Counted from the first letter of the stretch, positions 18,290 to 28,497 are shown. The stretch: DNA of 64,000 bases from Paenibacillus lemnae (GCF_012933385.1 NZ_JABBPN010000006.1:121031-185030); one strand, 5' to 3'. The notes: generated by a model not told the origin, from the sequence alone. Numbers and translations are program-made.

Positions 18290-19465
18290 CTATCCTGGGT
18301 TTGAACCTCTTTTAAACCACAGACTTGAGCAGGCAAAGAGGATATACAATAACCCCATAACGATAAACACGCCGCTTATCCATCCAGTCTGCATAGCCGC
18401 CCCTCCCACATTAGGTCCCAGGATGCTTCCAATGTTAAAATGGAACGCAGCCACCACATTCGCGGCAGGCAGCAAAGTCCGGGGTAAAATATCAGCAGCA
18501 TAAGCCAGCCCCAGCGAAAAGAAGGAGCCGACCATCCCGCCGGCAATCGTGAGCAGGATGAGCACAGGCCAATAGCTGGTGCCGGCAAATGGAATCAGCA
18601 TAAAGCACACACCACCTGTTATGCCTGCTGTCATCAGAATCTTTTTGCGGCCAAAGCGGTCACTCCAGATGCCAAGGGGAAGCTGAAGAAGCAAGCCCCC
18701 AATCCCGACAAACGGGAGAAGCGATGAGATCTGCTCCAGTGAAAACCCGCTGCGGAGTCCGTAAACCGGAAAGTTACTGTTGATACCCGCTTCCATATAA
18801 CCGTACAAAAAAGCCGGCAGCAGCGCATACCAAGCCAGTGCGTAGCTTTTCATATACCGTCCTCTGCCAGGCGCGTCACCACTTGCTTGACGTTCTGGCC
18901 TTACATCCGGCATCCGGATGAGAACGATCACAAGCAAAACAGCAAACAATACAGCCAATCCAAAAAAAGGCACATGATTACCAAAATTCAGTAGATTGAT
19001 CCCTAGCGGTCCCATACTAAATCCGAGCCCATAGGACATGCCATAGATCGAAATACTTCTTCCGCGGTTCCGGCTGGTCGACATCATCAATACCCACAGC
19101 TGAGAAGCATAATGAAGGGCACTGTCACCCACACCGACCAGAATCCGAAGAACAAACCATAAACCGACACTCGGAAACAGCGGAAACACCATCAAGGACA
19201 GCATGACCAGTACAAGCCCGGCGGCAATCAGTTTTTTGAATCCGACTTTCCCCAGGATTCTCTCAGCAGCAAGTGTCATTCCGAATGAACCGATGTACAG
19301 GGCGGCTGCGTTCATCCCGTTCATGCCTGAAGACACACCCATCCTTTCGAGAAATATAGCGAGCACGGGAAGCAGCATACCTTGACTGATTCCGGCCGCC
19401 ACAATAACGCCAATTAATATAAAATACAGGGTTTTATCCTGTTTCATCTCTGAGGTGCCTGACAT
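18290..19465 (-). CDS. MFS transporter
   Basis: This 391-residue protein has about 12 hydrophobic helices and the MFS loop motif G-I-W-S-D-R-F-G-R-K-K between helices 6 and 7, a position that points to duplicated six-helix halves. It is likely a drug-exporter-type permease in the cytoplasmic membrane. Two Met codons are possible at the start; the first, at 19465, has GAAAGGGG at good spacing. It is the first gene of the minus-strand run and lies behind a sigma-A promoter. It is divergent from a winged-helix regulator gene, a common arrangement in which the regulator controls the exporter. The substrate is unknown. Confidence 0.87.
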   Translation of the reverse strand: MSGTSEMKQDKTLYFILIGVIVAAGISQGMLLPVLAIFLERMGVSSGMNGMNAAALYIGSFGMTLAAERILGKVGFKKLIAAGLVLVMLSLMVFPLFPSVGLWFVLRILVGVGDSALHYASQLWVLMMSTSRNRGRSISIYGMSYGLGFSMGPLGINLLNFGNHVPFFGLAVLFAVLLVIVLIRMPDVRPERQASGDAPGRGRYMKSYALAWYALLPAFLYGYMEAGINSNFPVYGLRSGFSLEQISSLLPFVGIGGLLLQLPLGIWSDRFGRKKILMTAGITGGVCFMLIPFAGTSYWPVLILLTIAGGMVGSFFSLGLAYAADILPRTLLPAANVVAAFHFNIGSILGPNVGGAAMQTGWISGVFIVMGLLYILFACSSLWFKRGSNPG

Positions 19466-19530
19466 GATGATGCCCCTTTCTATCGGTAAAACAAAAATAT
19501 GTTATCTATAAACCTGAAAGCCAAATGAAC

Positions 19531-19559
19531 ATTATAGTGGACAACCTTGTTCCTTACAA
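19531..19559 (-). promoter_or_regulatory. Sigma-A promoter of the MFS-led gene run
   Basis: The minus strand has TTGTAA, a 17-nt spacer and a perfect TATAAT. The predicted start lies about 60 nt before the MFS start codon, in the divergent region shared with the winged-helix regulator gene. Confidence 0.65.
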
Positions 19560-19604
19560 GCCATAATAAAAATAATGTCAATCCACCGGGAGGGTACCCG
19601 TTTC

Positions 19605-20531
19605 ATGAAGTATAAAGTAAGCATTGATGTTTCCGCGGTGTACGAGCTGCTCAGCAGCTTTATGATCTATGTCACGGAAAAATGGACCGACAACCTGGAC
19701 ATCGGATCCCAGTTTAAGAGTGATCTGGACCAACAGCTCCCGACTCACGTTGTGAATGAACTCAAAAAAGCCGGCAGCTGGCCTTTTTTAGACTTTGATG
19801 TCCTTTATGCGCTCGTCATCATTCGAGAGAAAAACCCTGAGGACCATATCGAATCCTTTCTTTCTTGGGTACAGAACAGTTCACCACAAAAACTGCATCC
19901 GCAGCTGACTCCATTCATGCCATCGCTGACCCTGGAGGATTTAACTCGGGTGATGTCTGCATATCCACCACTCCTTACGCTTTGGAACCTTCATTACTTC
20001 TCAGAAGTTGAAGAGGAATTCCGTGTACTGATTGAGGAAGATGCTCAGGAGAAATCCGTGCTGCTTCTCAAAATGGAGTCAGAGAGCTTGATCGAATATG
20101 CCACAGGTGGTGTCGTCCTTGATGATCTTCCTGTTTCTTCGGTTATCCTGTTTCCCGGTGTACATTTCAGGCCCATCAATACATATTGCTTCTATGAGAA
20201 TCTCCTTCTCATTCAGTATCCGGTTGATGTGCCGGAGGAGAACGAAGATGATCCGCCCATGGTTCTGCTCCGTATGACGGAAGCGCTGCACGATGCCGAA
20301 AGACTGCGATTGCTGCGTTTTGTTGCAGATGAACCAAAGACAGTCGGTGAAATCGCCCAGCATCTTCAACTTTCTGATGAGAAGCTTTTGCACCATCTGG
20401 TTATATTAAGAGCAGCCGGACTGCTGCGTTCGCATGTGAATGCAGAAGACCAGAACGGACGTTTCAGCTTAAGGCCGGACGGTGCATCGGAACTCCAGAT
20501 GTTTCTGGAATCCTATATGCGGTTATCTTAG
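19605..20531 (+). CDS. Winged-helix (ArsR-like) transcriptional regulator
   Basis: This 308-residue protein has a long N-terminal region of about 215 residues of unknown fold and a C-terminal helix-turn-helix (about 225-290: RLLRFVADEPKTVGEIAQHL, then LLHHLVILRAAGLL) of the ArsR type. The layout matches a group of Bacillales proteins in which a large sensory or structural part precedes an ArsR-like DNA-binding end. The ATG at 19605 follows GGGAGGG by about 10 nt; an ATG ten codons upstream has no such site. It is divergent from the MFS-led run and 41 nt upstream of a HAD phosphatase gene. Candidate targets are its own promoter and that of the exporter. Confidence 0.78.
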   Translation: MKYKVSIDVSAVYELLSSFMIYVTEKWTDNLDIGSQFKSDLDQQLPTHVVNELKKAGSWPFLDFDVLYALVIIREKNPEDHIESFLSWVQNSSPQKLHPQLTPFMPSLTLEDLTRVMSAYPPLLTLWNLHYFSEVEEEFRVLIEEDAQEKSVLLLKMESESLIEYATGGVVLDDLPVSSVILFPGVHFRPINTYCFYENLLLIQYPVDVPEENEDDPPMVLLRMTEALHDAERLRLLRFVADEPKTVGEIAQHLQLSDEKLLHHLVILRAAGLLRSHVNAEDQNGRFSLRPDGASELQMFLESYMRLS

Positions 20532-20572
20532 TGACGATACAATAGATAGATAAGTGGTTAGGAGTGAGACAG

Positions 20573-21331
20573 ATGAGCAGCACGAAACAACATATTATTT
20601 TTGATATGGACGATACATTGATCCACTGCAACAAATATTTTGATTTGATCCTTGCCGACTTTTTTGAACGAATGACGAACTGGTTTCAATCCTCAAACAT
20701 CACCACGGACGATGTCCGTTCCAAGCAAATGGAGATTGATATTGCTGGTGTGAACAAGCTTGGATTCGCCAGTGCAAACTTCCCGCAGTCCTTGATTGAT
20801 ACGTATCGTTATTTCAGCCAGCTTCATGGCAGACCGCCTGTGCTTGAAGAAGAAGAGCAGCTGTTCCAGCTCGGCCTCAGCGTTTATGATCAGGAGGTGG
20901 AGGCGTATCCTGGCATGGTAGAAACGTTGAATGTGCTGCAGCATGAAGGACATCATCTTCACTTATATACTGGCGGCGAAACTAAAATTCAAAAACGTAA
21001 AATTGAGCAAATGAAGCTCGCTGATTATTTTGAAGACCGGATCTATATCCGGCAGCATAAAAACATCGATGCGTTGGAGAAAATTCTGCGTACCGGCGAT
21101 TTCCAGAGATCCAGCACCTGGATGGTGGGCAACTCCCTTCGGACAGATGTCATCCCTGCGCTTACAGCCCGAATCAATACGATCTATATCAAGCAAAAAA
21201 CCGAGTGGCATTACAATCTGGTGGAATTAAAAGAGGAGCCGGATAATATCCTGTACACCGTTCCTGCGCTCACCGAGGTGCCGCAAATCATCGCCAACCA
21301 TGGCATTCTCACGCCCCAAAGACACTCTTAA
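20573..21331 (+). CDS. HAD-superfamily hydrolase
   Basis: This 252-residue protein is a haloacid-dehalogenase-type phosphatase. Motif I is FDMDDTLIHC with the nucleophile and acid Asp pair. A Thr-Gly pair in LYTGGE serves as motif II, a Lys follows near IQKRK, and VGNSLRTDVIPA gives motif III/IV. Asp to Asn in the first position of motif III (GNS rather than GDS) is seen in some family members. The cap domain is helical (subclass I). Substrate is unknown. The ATG at 20573 with GGAGTGA upstream is preferred over an in-frame GTG three codons earlier. It is probably co-transcribed with the upstream regulator gene and ends at a terminator. Confidence 0.85.
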   Translation: MSSTKQHIIFDMDDTLIHCNKYFDLILADFFERMTNWFQSSNITTDDVRSKQMEIDIAGVNKLGFASANFPQSLIDTYRYFSQLHGRPPVLEEEEQLFQLGLSVYDQEVEAYPGMVETLNVLQHEGHHLHLYTGGETKIQKRKIEQMKLADYFEDRIYIRQHKNIDALEKILRTGDFQRSSTWMVGNSLRTDVIPALTARINTIYIKQKTEWHYNLVELKEEPDNILYTVPALTEVPQIIANHGILTPQRHS

Positions 21332-21340
21332 AAAAATTCA

Positions 21341-21384
21341 AAAGGCAGCTGTTCCGGGATCATTCTCCTGGAAAGCTGCCTTTC
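21341..21384. terminator. Terminator between the HAD gene and topB
   Basis: AAAGGCAGCT pairs with AGCTGCCTTT around a central hairpin; A- and T-rich flanks allow use from both strands of these convergent genes. Confidence 0.82.
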
Positions 21385-21397
21385 TGTTGTAACCATG

Positions 21398-23668
21398 TTA
21401 CGGTAGCGGATTGTCTCGTTCCACTCTCAATTGTCCGCTCTCGGGCCGGACTTGAACAATGCGGGCTTTGAAAGCTGTGCCGCGGTCATCCTTGAATGAT
21501 AAGAGCTGCGTCCTGCCTTGAGAGAGCAATGATTTCAGCATGGCCTGCGTAATGGTCTTTCCCGCGAACTCTTTCCAAATGACAAACGTGCAGCCTGCCT
21601 TGAATTGAGAGCAGCCGAAGCCCTTCTTTCCTTCAATAATCCGGCCCTCGCAGCCAGTAACCGGACAGTCTCCTAGAGGGGTTCGTGCCTCTGTCTGTAC
21701 TTCCATCACTTTGGCCGTTCCCCTTGCTGCTGTGGCTTTCGAAGAGTGGGCTGAGCTTTTAACGGCTGTATTACGTTTACCGGGTACTCCTTTAGATCGT
21801 TCCCGGTCTTCTGCAAACATCGAGGAAGGCGCAGGCTTCTGGGAAGATACCTTGTCTATAATCGATACCGTAAAACGCTGGACATTTTTCATGAACACTT
21901 CTGAAGATGCTTCGCCTTTGGATATCTGATGAAGACGCCGTTCCCATTGACCGGTCATTTCCGGGGAGGCTAACAGTTCTACTCCTGCGTGGCGGATGAG
22001 TTCGACGGCTGACCTTCCTTTTTGAGTGATACTTATTTTTTTGCCCTGCATGATGATATAGCCTACTTTTTTCAGGCGTTCAATAGTAGCTGCCCTGGTC
22101 GCCGGCGTACCAAGACCGCTGTCCTTCATCACATCCCGGAGTTCTTCATCTTCCATACTCTTTCCGGCGCTTTCCATCGCTTTGAGCAGGGTACCTTCTG
22201 TATAGCTCTTAGGAGGCTGTGTGGCCTTTTCTTTAGCTTCGCTATGCACACATGTCACGGGCTTGTCCTGGTTGACATTAAAGGGTCCTCCACTCCATTC
22301 CTGAGTCTCCTCTTCGCCATCCTCTTTTCCTTTTTTGCCGGACCGCTTATTGGAGTTTGCCTCTTTATCCTGCTGAATCAGCACTTTCCAGCCGAGGGAT
22401 ACCAGCTCTTTAATATTGGTTTTGAAGCTCTCCCCTTCTACTTCGGTAATTACTGTATGCTGTTTATAGACCGCAGGCGGGTAAAAATGGGACAAAAACC
22501 TCACAATGATCAAATCATAAATATGCTGTTCTTCCTTGCTCAATGTTCCCGGACGCTTCAACGTAGGCAATATCGCGTGATGATCCTCAACCCGTTCCGG
22601 ATTGCATACGGATTTGTTATTCTTATGCACCAAGGCAGGATTTGCACCTTCCGCTTTTTCCTTATACCCGGTAGATTTCAGCATATGCAGCGCTTTGTGC
22701 ATACCTTCAAGATTCTGTTCGTTCACATAATTGGAGTTCGTTCTCGGATACGAAATAATCTTATGCCGTTCATATAATCCCTGAGCGATGTCTAATGTTT
22801 TTTTAGCAGAGTATCCGTATTTGGCATTGACTTCTCTCTGCAGCAGGGTTAGATCATACAATTTGAACGGATAATCTTTCGTGTCTTTCATTTCATATTT
22901 CGTAATAGCCCCTGCCTTGCCTTTAACACGATTTGCAATGTCTTCAGCTTTTTCCTTGGACGTCAAACGCTCTCCCTGCCAAGTGCCGGGGTACTGCAGT
23001 GATTCCTGGCTGAAAGAAGCTTTCACATCATAAAATGTCTGCGACTCAAAGGCCTCTATTTCTTTCTGTCTGTCATATATAAGTGCCAGCACAGGCGTCT
23101 GTACCCGCCCTACAGAGAGGAGTGTCTGATGCTTGGTCGTAAATGCCCTGGATGCGTTCATGCCGATCAGCCAATCTGCCTCACTGCGGGCCCGGGCAGC
23201 CAGGGTCAGATCTTCGAACTCAGCACCGTCCTTCAAACTGCGAAATCCGTTCGCTATGCTCTCTGCCGTTAAATCTGAAATCCATAGCCGCTTGACCGGC
23301 TGTTTCAGTTTCAGCTGCTGCTGAATGAGTGCGAAAATATACTGACCTTCTCGTCCGGCATCACAGGCATTCACGATGGAATTGCATTTCTTCGCCAATT
23401 CACCGATCACTTTAAGCTGATCTTTCGTCTTGGGATTCGGTACAATTTTGAATTGTTCCGGAATAATCGGCAGATCCTTGATGCTCCACCGCTTGTATTT
23501 GGGATCATAAGCATCCGGTTCTGCCAGACTAACGAGGTGACCAACAGCCCAGGTAATGATATACTGATCGCCCTCCAGATAAGAGCGGTTATTCTTGGCC
23601 CTGGGCTCAATGACGGAGGCTATATTCCGTCCCATATCCGGTTTTTCGGCAATGACCAGTGTCTTCAC
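21398..23668 (-). CDS. topB: DNA topoisomerase III
   Basis: This 756-residue type IA topoisomerase relaxes and decatenates DNA through a 5'-phosphotyrosyl intermediate. The N-terminal TOPRIM domain starts KTLVIAEKPDMGR and includes the DAGREGQ Mg-binding region. The active site is in SYPRTNS with Tyr at about 307. A poorly conserved insertion (about residues 455-480, rich in Lys and Glu) and a C-terminal zinc-ribbon-like segment with four Cys (CPVTGC and CSQFKAGC) follow. The start is GTG at 23668 with AAGGAGAG seven nt upstream. The open frame extends to 23758, but the extra stretch contains the gltD terminator, so it is not coding. Length exceeds the classic E. coli TopB (653 aa) because of the insertion and tail. 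Confidence 0.93.
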   Translation of the reverse strand: MKTLVIAEKPDMGRNIASVIEPRAKNNRSYLEGDQYIITWAVGHLVSLAEPDAYDPKYKRWSIKDLPIIPEQFKIVPNPKTKDQLKVIGELAKKCNSIVNACDAGREGQYIFALIQQQLKLKQPVKRLWISDLTAESIANGFRSLKDGAEFEDLTLAARARSEADWLIGMNASRAFTTKHQTLLSVGRVQTPVLALIYDRQKEIEAFESQTFYDVKASFSQESLQYPGTWQGERLTSKEKAEDIANRVKGKAGAITKYEMKDTKDYPFKLYDLTLLQREVNAKYGYSAKKTLDIAQGLYERHKIISYPRTNSNYVNEQNLEGMHKALHMLKSTGYKEKAEGANPALVHKNNKSVCNPERVEDHHAILPTLKRPGTLSKEEQHIYDLIIVRFLSHFYPPAVYKQHTVITEVEGESFKTNIKELVSLGWKVLIQQDKEANSNKRSGKKGKEDGEEETQEWSGGPFNVNQDKPVTCVHSEAKEKATQPPKSYTEGTLLKAMESAGKSMEDEELRDVMKDSGLGTPATRAATIERLKKVGYIIMQGKKISITQKGRSAVELIRHAGVELLASPEMTGQWERRLHQISKGEASSEVFMKNVQRFTVSIIDKVSSQKPAPSSMFAEDRERSKGVPGKRNTAVKSSAHSSKATAARGTAKVMEVQTEARTPLGDCPVTGCEGRIIEGKKGFGCSQFKAGCTFVIWKEFAGKTITQAMLKSLLSQGRTQLLSFKDDRGTAFKARIVQVRPESGQLRVERDNPLP

Positions 23669-23720
23669 GCAGGTCTCTCCTTCCGTCTGACCCTGCCGCA
23701 GCTCGGCCGCAGCAGACTCC

Positions 23721-23749
23721 AAAAAAGGACTTCGCGCAGGCGAAGTCCC
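23721..23749 (-). terminator. Terminator of gltD
   Basis: On the minus strand GGACTTCGC pairs with GCGAAGTCC around a 4-nt loop, followed by six T residues. It lies about 43 nt after the gltD stop and just upstream of the topB leader. Confidence 0.9.
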
Positions 23750-23791
23750 TATCAACATAATATAGAATTATATCACATATTATAAAATCTG

Positions 23792-25279
23792 TTAAACCAA
23801 AACCGTGCTGCCCATCAGATACTTATCCACTTCACGGGCGGCTTCACGGCCTTCGTTGATGGCCCATACGACGAGGCTTTGCCCGCGGCGCATATCTCCA
23901 GCCGCAAACACCTTATCGACATTGGTTGTGTATTTGCCATAACGGGCTTTCACATTGGAACGACGGTCGCTCTCCAGTCCCAGTTGATCCAGAATTGTGG
24001 ACTCCGGTCCGTCAAAGCCAATAGCAATAAAGGCAAGCTTAGCCGGGAACACGCGCTCTGTTCCAGGAATCGGCTGATACACTTTACGGCCTGTCTCATC
24101 TACGATCCGTTCGATTTGAATGGTATGAAGTTCTTTGAGGTTGCCCTCTTCATCACCTACAAATTTCGTCGTCATGATGGAAAACTCACGTGGGTCCTGG
24201 CCGAACAAAGCTTTCGCTTCTTCATGAGCATAATCCAGCGTGTAGACGTTCGGGAACTGCGGCCAAGGATTGGTGAGAGGATCACGTTCCAATGGCGCTT
24301 TCTTGTGCGTTCCGAATTGAGTGACACTGCTGCAGCCATGACGCAGAGCAGTTGCCACACAGTCTGATCCCGTATCTCCGCCGCCGATGACAATCACATC
24401 CTGATCTTTAGCAGAAATATAATTTCCATCTTCCAGATTGGAATCCAGGTAGCTCTTGATCGTACCGTTCAGGTAATCCATCGCATAATGAACACCTTTC
24501 AGGTCGCTGCCCTCTATGCTGAATTGACGCGGCTTGGTAGCTCCTCCACACAGGACAACAGCATCATATTCATCCACAAGCTGCTGTGCAGGAATATCTT
24601 TGCCAATCTCCGTATTGACAATAAATTCCACGCCTTCAGCAGCCAGCAGATCCACACGGCGCTGTACAACCGCTTTATCCAGCTTCATGGATGGAATCCC
24701 GTACATCAGAAGACCGCCGACACGGTCAGAACGCTCATACACTGTAACGGAATGTCCTGCTTTGTTCAGCTGTGCTGCAGCGGCCAGTCCTGCTGGTCCA
24801 GATCCTACAACGGCAACTCGACGTCCCGTGTGTTTCTCTGGCGGTTCAGGAACGACCCAGCCTTCTTCAAAACCTTTATCAATAATCGCTTGTTCAATGC
24901 TCTTGATGGTGACCGGCTGTCCGATCAAGCCTACGGTACACGAGCCTTCACATGGAGCGGGACAAATACGGCCCGTGAACTCCGGGAAGTTATTGGTCTT
25001 GTGAAGGCGCTCCAGCGCTTCTCTCCACAACCCGCGATATACGAGGTTATTCCACTCTGGAATCAAATTATGAACGGGACAGCCCGATGTGCCGCCGGAC
25101 ATATCAATTCCTGTATGGCAATAAGGTGTACCGCAATCCATGCAGCGAGCTCCCTGGGTCTGAAGCTCTTCCTCAGCCATAAGTTTATGAAACTCTTCCC
25201 AGTCTTTTACCCGCTCAGCTGGTTCCCGATCTGCCGGCAGCTGGCGGTTATATTCCATAAATCCTGTTGGTGTTGACAT
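23792..25279 (-). CDS. gltD: Glutamate synthase small (beta) subunit
   Basis: This 494-residue FAD and Fe-S protein feeds NADPH electrons to the large GltB subunit for glutamate formation from glutamine and 2-oxoglutarate. The N-terminal part carries cysteines for the low-potential Fe-S clusters ([31 protein letters not shown]). The FAD-binding motif [17 protein letters not shown] and NADPH-binding motif [13 protein letters not shown] follow, with the C-terminal FAD loop near [15 protein letters not shown]. The ATG at 25279 was chosen by homology to the usual [10 protein letters not shown] start; a purine tract precedes it. No gltB lies next to it. The same architecture is shared with NfnB- or PreT-like subunits, but the sequence pattern is that of GltD. 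Confidence 0.92.
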   Translation of the reverse strand: MSTPTGFMEYNRQLPADREPAERVKDWEEFHKLMAEEELQTQGARCMDCGTPYCHTGIDMSGGTSGCPVHNLIPEWNNLVYRGLWREALERLHKTNNFPEFTGRICPAPCEGSCTVGLIGQPVTIKSIEQAIIDKGFEEGWVVPEPPEKHTGRRVAVVGSGPAGLAAAAQLNKAGHSVTVYERSDRVGGLLMYGIPSMKLDKAVVQRRVDLLAAEGVEFIVNTEIGKDIPAQQLVDEYDAVVLCGGATKPRQFSIEGSDLKGVHYAMDYLNGTIKSYLDSNLEDGNYISAKDQDVIVIGGGDTGSDCVATALRHGCSSVTQFGTHKKAPLERDPLTNPWPQFPNVYTLDYAHEEAKALFGQDPREFSIMTTKFVGDEEGNLKELHTIQIERIVDETGRKVYQPIPGTERVFPAKLAFIAIGFDGPESTILDQLGLESDRRSNVKARYGKYTTNVDKVFAAGDMRRGQSLVVWAINEGREAAREVDKYLMGSTVLV

Positions 25280-25584
25280 CCTGCTTTCCCCCATCCGTTC
25301 TATTCCTGCTGAGTAATATGTTTGATTGTATTTTTTATCATATCATAAAATGTGAGCTTTCCCGCTGTAAAAGAGAGGATATTTCATGAAAACCGCGATT
25401 CATTTTTTCTATATCCATCAAGAAAAACTTTTATCACCGCATGTCTCCTGGATTTTTACCATCTTTACCGGTTCACAGTGTAAAAATATCGTAGCATTTG
25501 TCGTTTCTTATGTTAAATGGACTATATGCATAATCATTTGTGTTTTCCTGCATTGAATACTCAGCATGATCAATTGTGACAGGG
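25280..25584. other. 305-bp intergenic region between folA and gltD
   Basis: Apart from the gltD promoter near 25342-25371 I see no gene, repeat or strong hairpin here. The part next to folA is AT-rich and has no clear terminator for the thyA-folA pair. Confidence 0.6.
25342..25371 (-). promoter_or_regulatory. Promoter of gltD
   Basis: The minus strand shows TTTACA, an 18-nt spacer and TATGAT, each matching consensus at five of six positions. The predicted leader is about 55 nt. Confidence 0.6.
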
Positions 25585-26091
25585 TCAGGAATGTGCTTTA
25601 GTCTTGCGCTCATACACTACAAATCGATACGGATACGGGTTCTTCTCATCATTGATTCCCTGTTCTTCACTGACACAGGTCCACTGCTCCCAATCTACTT
25701 CGGGAAAATAAGAATCCCCTTCAAATGCTTCATCTATGAACGTTACATAAAGGCGATCGGACCTGGAAAGCATCTGTTCGTATATTTGGGATCCGCCGAT
25801 GATCATTAATTCCTCGTCCTTGGCGAAATCATCCACATGATCAAGGTCATGAATGACGATCCCCTGGTCCTGATTCAATTGAAAATGGGGATCCCTTGTC
25901 AGCACAATATTGGTCCGATTACGAAGCGGCTTTCCTCCAAAAGAATCCCATGTTTTTCTCCCCATAAGAATCGTTTTGTTCAATGTCTTTTGTTTAAAGT
26001 AGGCCATATCTCTTGGTAATCGCCACGGAATATCGTTGTTTTTTCCAATTAATCCGTTCCGGTCCATCGCCCAGATCATAGAAATACTCAT
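25585..26091 (-). CDS. folA: Dihydrofolate reductase
   Basis: This 168-residue enzyme reduces dihydrofolate to tetrahydrofolate with NADPH. The N-terminal IWAMDRNGLIGKNNDIPWRLP motif, the substrate Asp-equivalent region (LPRDMAYFK), MGRKTWDSFG and IIGGSQIYEQM are all characteristic. Length is normal. The ATG at 26091 follows AAAGGAGC by about eight nt; a frame start seven codons upstream has no site. It lies 41 nt downstream of thyA in the same direction, the usual thyA-folA pair that regenerates tetrahydrofolate consumed in dTMP synthesis. Confidence 0.95.
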   Translation of the reverse strand: MSISMIWAMDRNGLIGKNNDIPWRLPRDMAYFKQKTLNKTILMGRKTWDSFGGKPLRNRTNIVLTRDPHFQLNQDQGIVIHDLDHVDDFAKDEELMIIGGSQIYEQMLSRSDRLYVTFIDEAFEGDSYFPEVDWEQWTCVSEEQGINDEKNPYPYRFVVYERKTKAHS

Positions 26092-26132
26092 CCTATACGC
26101 TCCTTTCAACATCTTTATATGATCGCTTCTGC

Positions 26133-26927
26133 TTAAACGGCTACCGTTGCTTTAATGGCAGGGTGATGTTCATATCCCTGGAATTCGAAATCCTCATACG
26201 TATAATCAAAAATACTTTCCGGCTTTCGCTTGATCACTAATGTCGGCAGTGGATACGGTTCACGTTCCAGCTGTGTCTTAACCTGTTCCATATGGTTGGA
26301 GTAGATATGTACGTCCCCGCCTGACCAAATAAACTCTCCAGGTTCCAGATCACACTGCTGGGCAACCATATGCGTCAGAAGCGCGTAGCTGGCAATATTA
26401 AATGGGAGCCCCAGGAAAGTGTCGACAGACCTCATGGTGAGCATACAGGACAATTTTCCGCCTGCAACATAAAACTGAAATACAAAATGGCACGGAGGCA
26501 GCTTCATATCCTCAATCTCGGCCACATTCCACGCACTTACGATATGCCGTCTTGAATCCGGGTTGTTTCGAATCGACTGTATCACATTTGCGATTTGATC
26601 GATTTTGCGCCCGTCAGGAGCTTCCCATGACCGCCACTGTGAACCATAAACGGGCCCCAGATCGCCATTTTCATCTGCCCATTCGTCCCAAATCCGAACT
26701 TTGTTCTCTTTCAAATACCGTATATTCGTTTCACCACTTAAGAACCAGAGCAGCTCGTGCACAACGGATTTCAAGTGAACTCTCTTGGTCGTTACCAGCG
26801 GAAACCCTTGCGACAGATCAAAACGAAGCTGTCTTCCAAATACAGAGGTTGTTCCGGTTCCGGTTCGATCTTCTTTCTGGACACCGTGATCTAATATATC
26901 CTGCAGCAGTTCCAAGTAATTTTTCAA
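26133..26927 (-). CDS. thyA: Thymidylate synthase
   Basis: This 264-residue enzyme makes dTMP from dUMP and methylene-tetrahydrofolate. KEDRTGTGT near the N-terminus, the catalytic Cys in [23 protein letters not shown] and the C-terminal [10 protein letters not shown] are all present. The start was set at TTG 26927, which gives MKNYLELLQ and exactly the 264-aa length of E. coli ThyA, with AGGTGGG about six nt upstream. An in-frame GTG four codons earlier would place the start on top of that site. It is the first gene of the thyA-folA pair. Confidence 0.95.
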   Translation of the reverse strand: MKNYLELLQDILDHGVQKEDRTGTGTTSVFGRQLRFDLSQGFPLVTTKRVHLKSVVHELLWFLSGETNIRYLKENKVRIWDEWADENGDLGPVYGSQWRSWEAPDGRKIDQIANVIQSIRNNPDSRRHIVSAWNVAEIEDMKLPPCHFVFQFYVAGGKLSCMLTMRSVDTFLGLPFNIASYALLTHMVAQQCDLEPGEFIWSGGDVHIYSNHMEQVKTQLEREPYPLPTLVIKRKPESIFDYTYEDFEFQGYEHHPAIKATVAV

Positions 26928-26960
26928 AGTGAATCCCACCTAGTTTCATAATTTCGTTTC

Positions 26961-26988
26961 TTTATAGTGTACTTTCCCTTTAATACAA
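26961..26988 (-). promoter_or_regulatory. Possible promoter of thyA-folA
   Basis: The minus strand has TTGTAT, a 16-nt spacer and TATAAA about 30 nt before the thyA start. Confidence 0.5.
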
Positions 26989-27000
26989 AGATCAACTATT

Positions 27001-27042
27001 AAAAAACGGCCGGCAGAACCCATGAGGATCCTGACGGCCGTT
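27001..27042 (-). terminator. Terminator of the pdhABCD operon
   Basis: On the minus strand AACGGCCG pairs with CGGCCGTT around a 20-odd-nt internal stem-loop, followed by six T residues. It lies 34 nt after the pdhD stop. Confidence 0.88.
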
Positions 27043-27075
27043 GAATAGAAACAACTAAAATTAAGGCTGAATGAA

Positions 27076-28497
27076 TTATTTACGCGGTGCCATCACGTGA
27101 ATCGGATGTCCAAGCACCAGCTCAGCACCTTCTGCAACGATTTCACCCAGTGTTGGATGGGCGTGGATAGTCAGTGCGATATCTTCAAGGGTTGCACCCA
27201 TTTCGATCGCGAGGCCAAGCTCGGCAATCAGATTGGAAGCTTCAATACCTGCAATGTGAGCACCAAGCACAAGGCCGGTATCCTCATCAGCCACAATCTT
27301 TACAAACCCGTCTGGGCTGTTCAGGGACAGGGCACGGCCGTTACCGGCAAATGGGAACTTCGCAGCTTTTGGTTTGTAGCCTTGTTCCTTCGCCTGAGCT
27401 TCTGTCAGACCCACACTGGAGCATTCTGGATCGGTAAAGGCAACAGCAGGTACACATTTGTAATCGACCACGGATGGAAGACCAGAGATCGCTTCTGCAG
27501 CCACTTTACCTTCATATGATGCTTTGTGAGCCAAAGCAGGACCTGGAACAATGTCACCAATGGCAAAAATGTGCGGATGATTCGTGCGGCCTTGATGATC
27601 TACCTTGATCAATCCACGGTCCGTCATTTCGATGTCGATGAGATCAAGTCCCAGTTCGCCATCCGTATTTGGACGGCGTCCAACGGTTACGAGCAGATAG
27701 TCTGCCGTAATTTCCTTGCTCTCGCCATTAACAGAATATTTAACAGTAACGTCTTTATCACTTTGCTCTGCACTTTCTGCTTTTGCACTAGTGATAATTT
27801 CGACACCGGTGTTTTTCATGTTTTTGGCAACCAGTTTCGTCATATCCGGATCAAAGCCGTTCAGGATGGAATCCAGTCCCTCCAGAATAGTCACTTTCGT
27901 ACCAAACTTAGAGAACATTTGACCCAGCTCAGCGCCAATATAACCGCCTCCGATGACAACCAGGCTCTTAGGAAGCTCGGGAAGCTCCAGAGCTTCTGTT
28001 GAAGACAGGATGCGTCCGCCAAACGGGAAAGTTTTCAGCTCGATCGGACGGGAGCCTGTAGCGATGATACAGTTTTTGAAACGGTAACGAGGGGATTCAT
28101 GCTCGTTAAATACACGAGCTTCATTTTCGTTAATGAACATGCATTCACCATTGAAAATTTCCACTTTGTTACCTTTCAGAAGTGCACCGACACCGCCGGT
28201 CAGTTTTTTTACAACACCGCTTTTAAATTCTTGAGTCTTTGTGAAGTCAACCGTTACGTCTCCCACGTTTACCCCAAAAGCACTTGCATGCTTTGCAGAT
28301 TCAAAGCTGTGTGCAGCGGAGATTAGAGCTTTGGAAGGAATGCAGCCTCTGTTCAAGCACACACCGCCGACTTCAGCTTTATCTACAATAAGAACTTTTT
28401 GGCCCAGCTGGGCGGCACGAATTGCCGCCACATAACCGCCAGGACCTGCACCAATGACTAGTGTATCGATATCAAGAGAAGCGTCTCCTACTACCAT
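27076..28497 (-). CDS. pdhD: Dihydrolipoamide dehydrogenase, E3 of pyruvate dehydrogenase
   Basis: This 473-residue flavoprotein reoxidises the dihydrolipoyl group of E2 with NAD+. FAD-binding [16 protein letters not shown], the redox disulfide [15 protein letters not shown], the NAD-binding [13 protein letters not shown] and the C-terminal catalytic His-Glu in [15 protein letters not shown] are all present. It starts three nt after the pdhC stop, and its GGAGGTG ribosome binding site is built into the last codons of pdhC, so translation is coupled. It is the last gene of pdhABCD and precedes the terminator. It may also serve the 2-oxoglutarate dehydrogenase complex, as in other Bacillales. 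Confidence 0.96.
   Translation of the reverse strand: MVVGDASLDIDTLVIGAGPGGYVAAIRAAQLGQKVLIVDKAEVGGVCLNRGCIPSKALISAAHSFESAKHASAFGVNVGDVTVDFTKTQEFKSGVVKKLTGGVGALLKGNKVEIFNGECMFINENEARVFNEHESPRYRFKNCIIATGSRPIELKTFPFGGRILSSTEALELPELPKSLVVIGGGYIGAELGQMFSKFGTKVTILEGLDSILNGFDPDMTKLVAKNMKNTGVEIITSAKAESAEQSDKDVTVKYSVNGESKEITADYLLVTVGRRPNTDGELGLDLIDIEMTDRGLIKVDHQGRTNHPHIFAIGDIVPGPALAHKASYEGKVAAEAISGLPSVVDYKCVPAVAFTDPECSSVGLTEAQAKEQGYKPKAAKFPFAGNGRALSLNSPDGFVKIVADEDTGLVLGAHIAGIEASNLIAELGLAIEMGATLEDIALTIHAHPTLGEIVAEGAELVLGHPIHVMAPRK

Noticed and set aside
23669..23758. 30-residue extension of TopB
   Set aside because: It contains the gltD terminator and has no ribosome binding site; the GTG at 23668 has a strong one.
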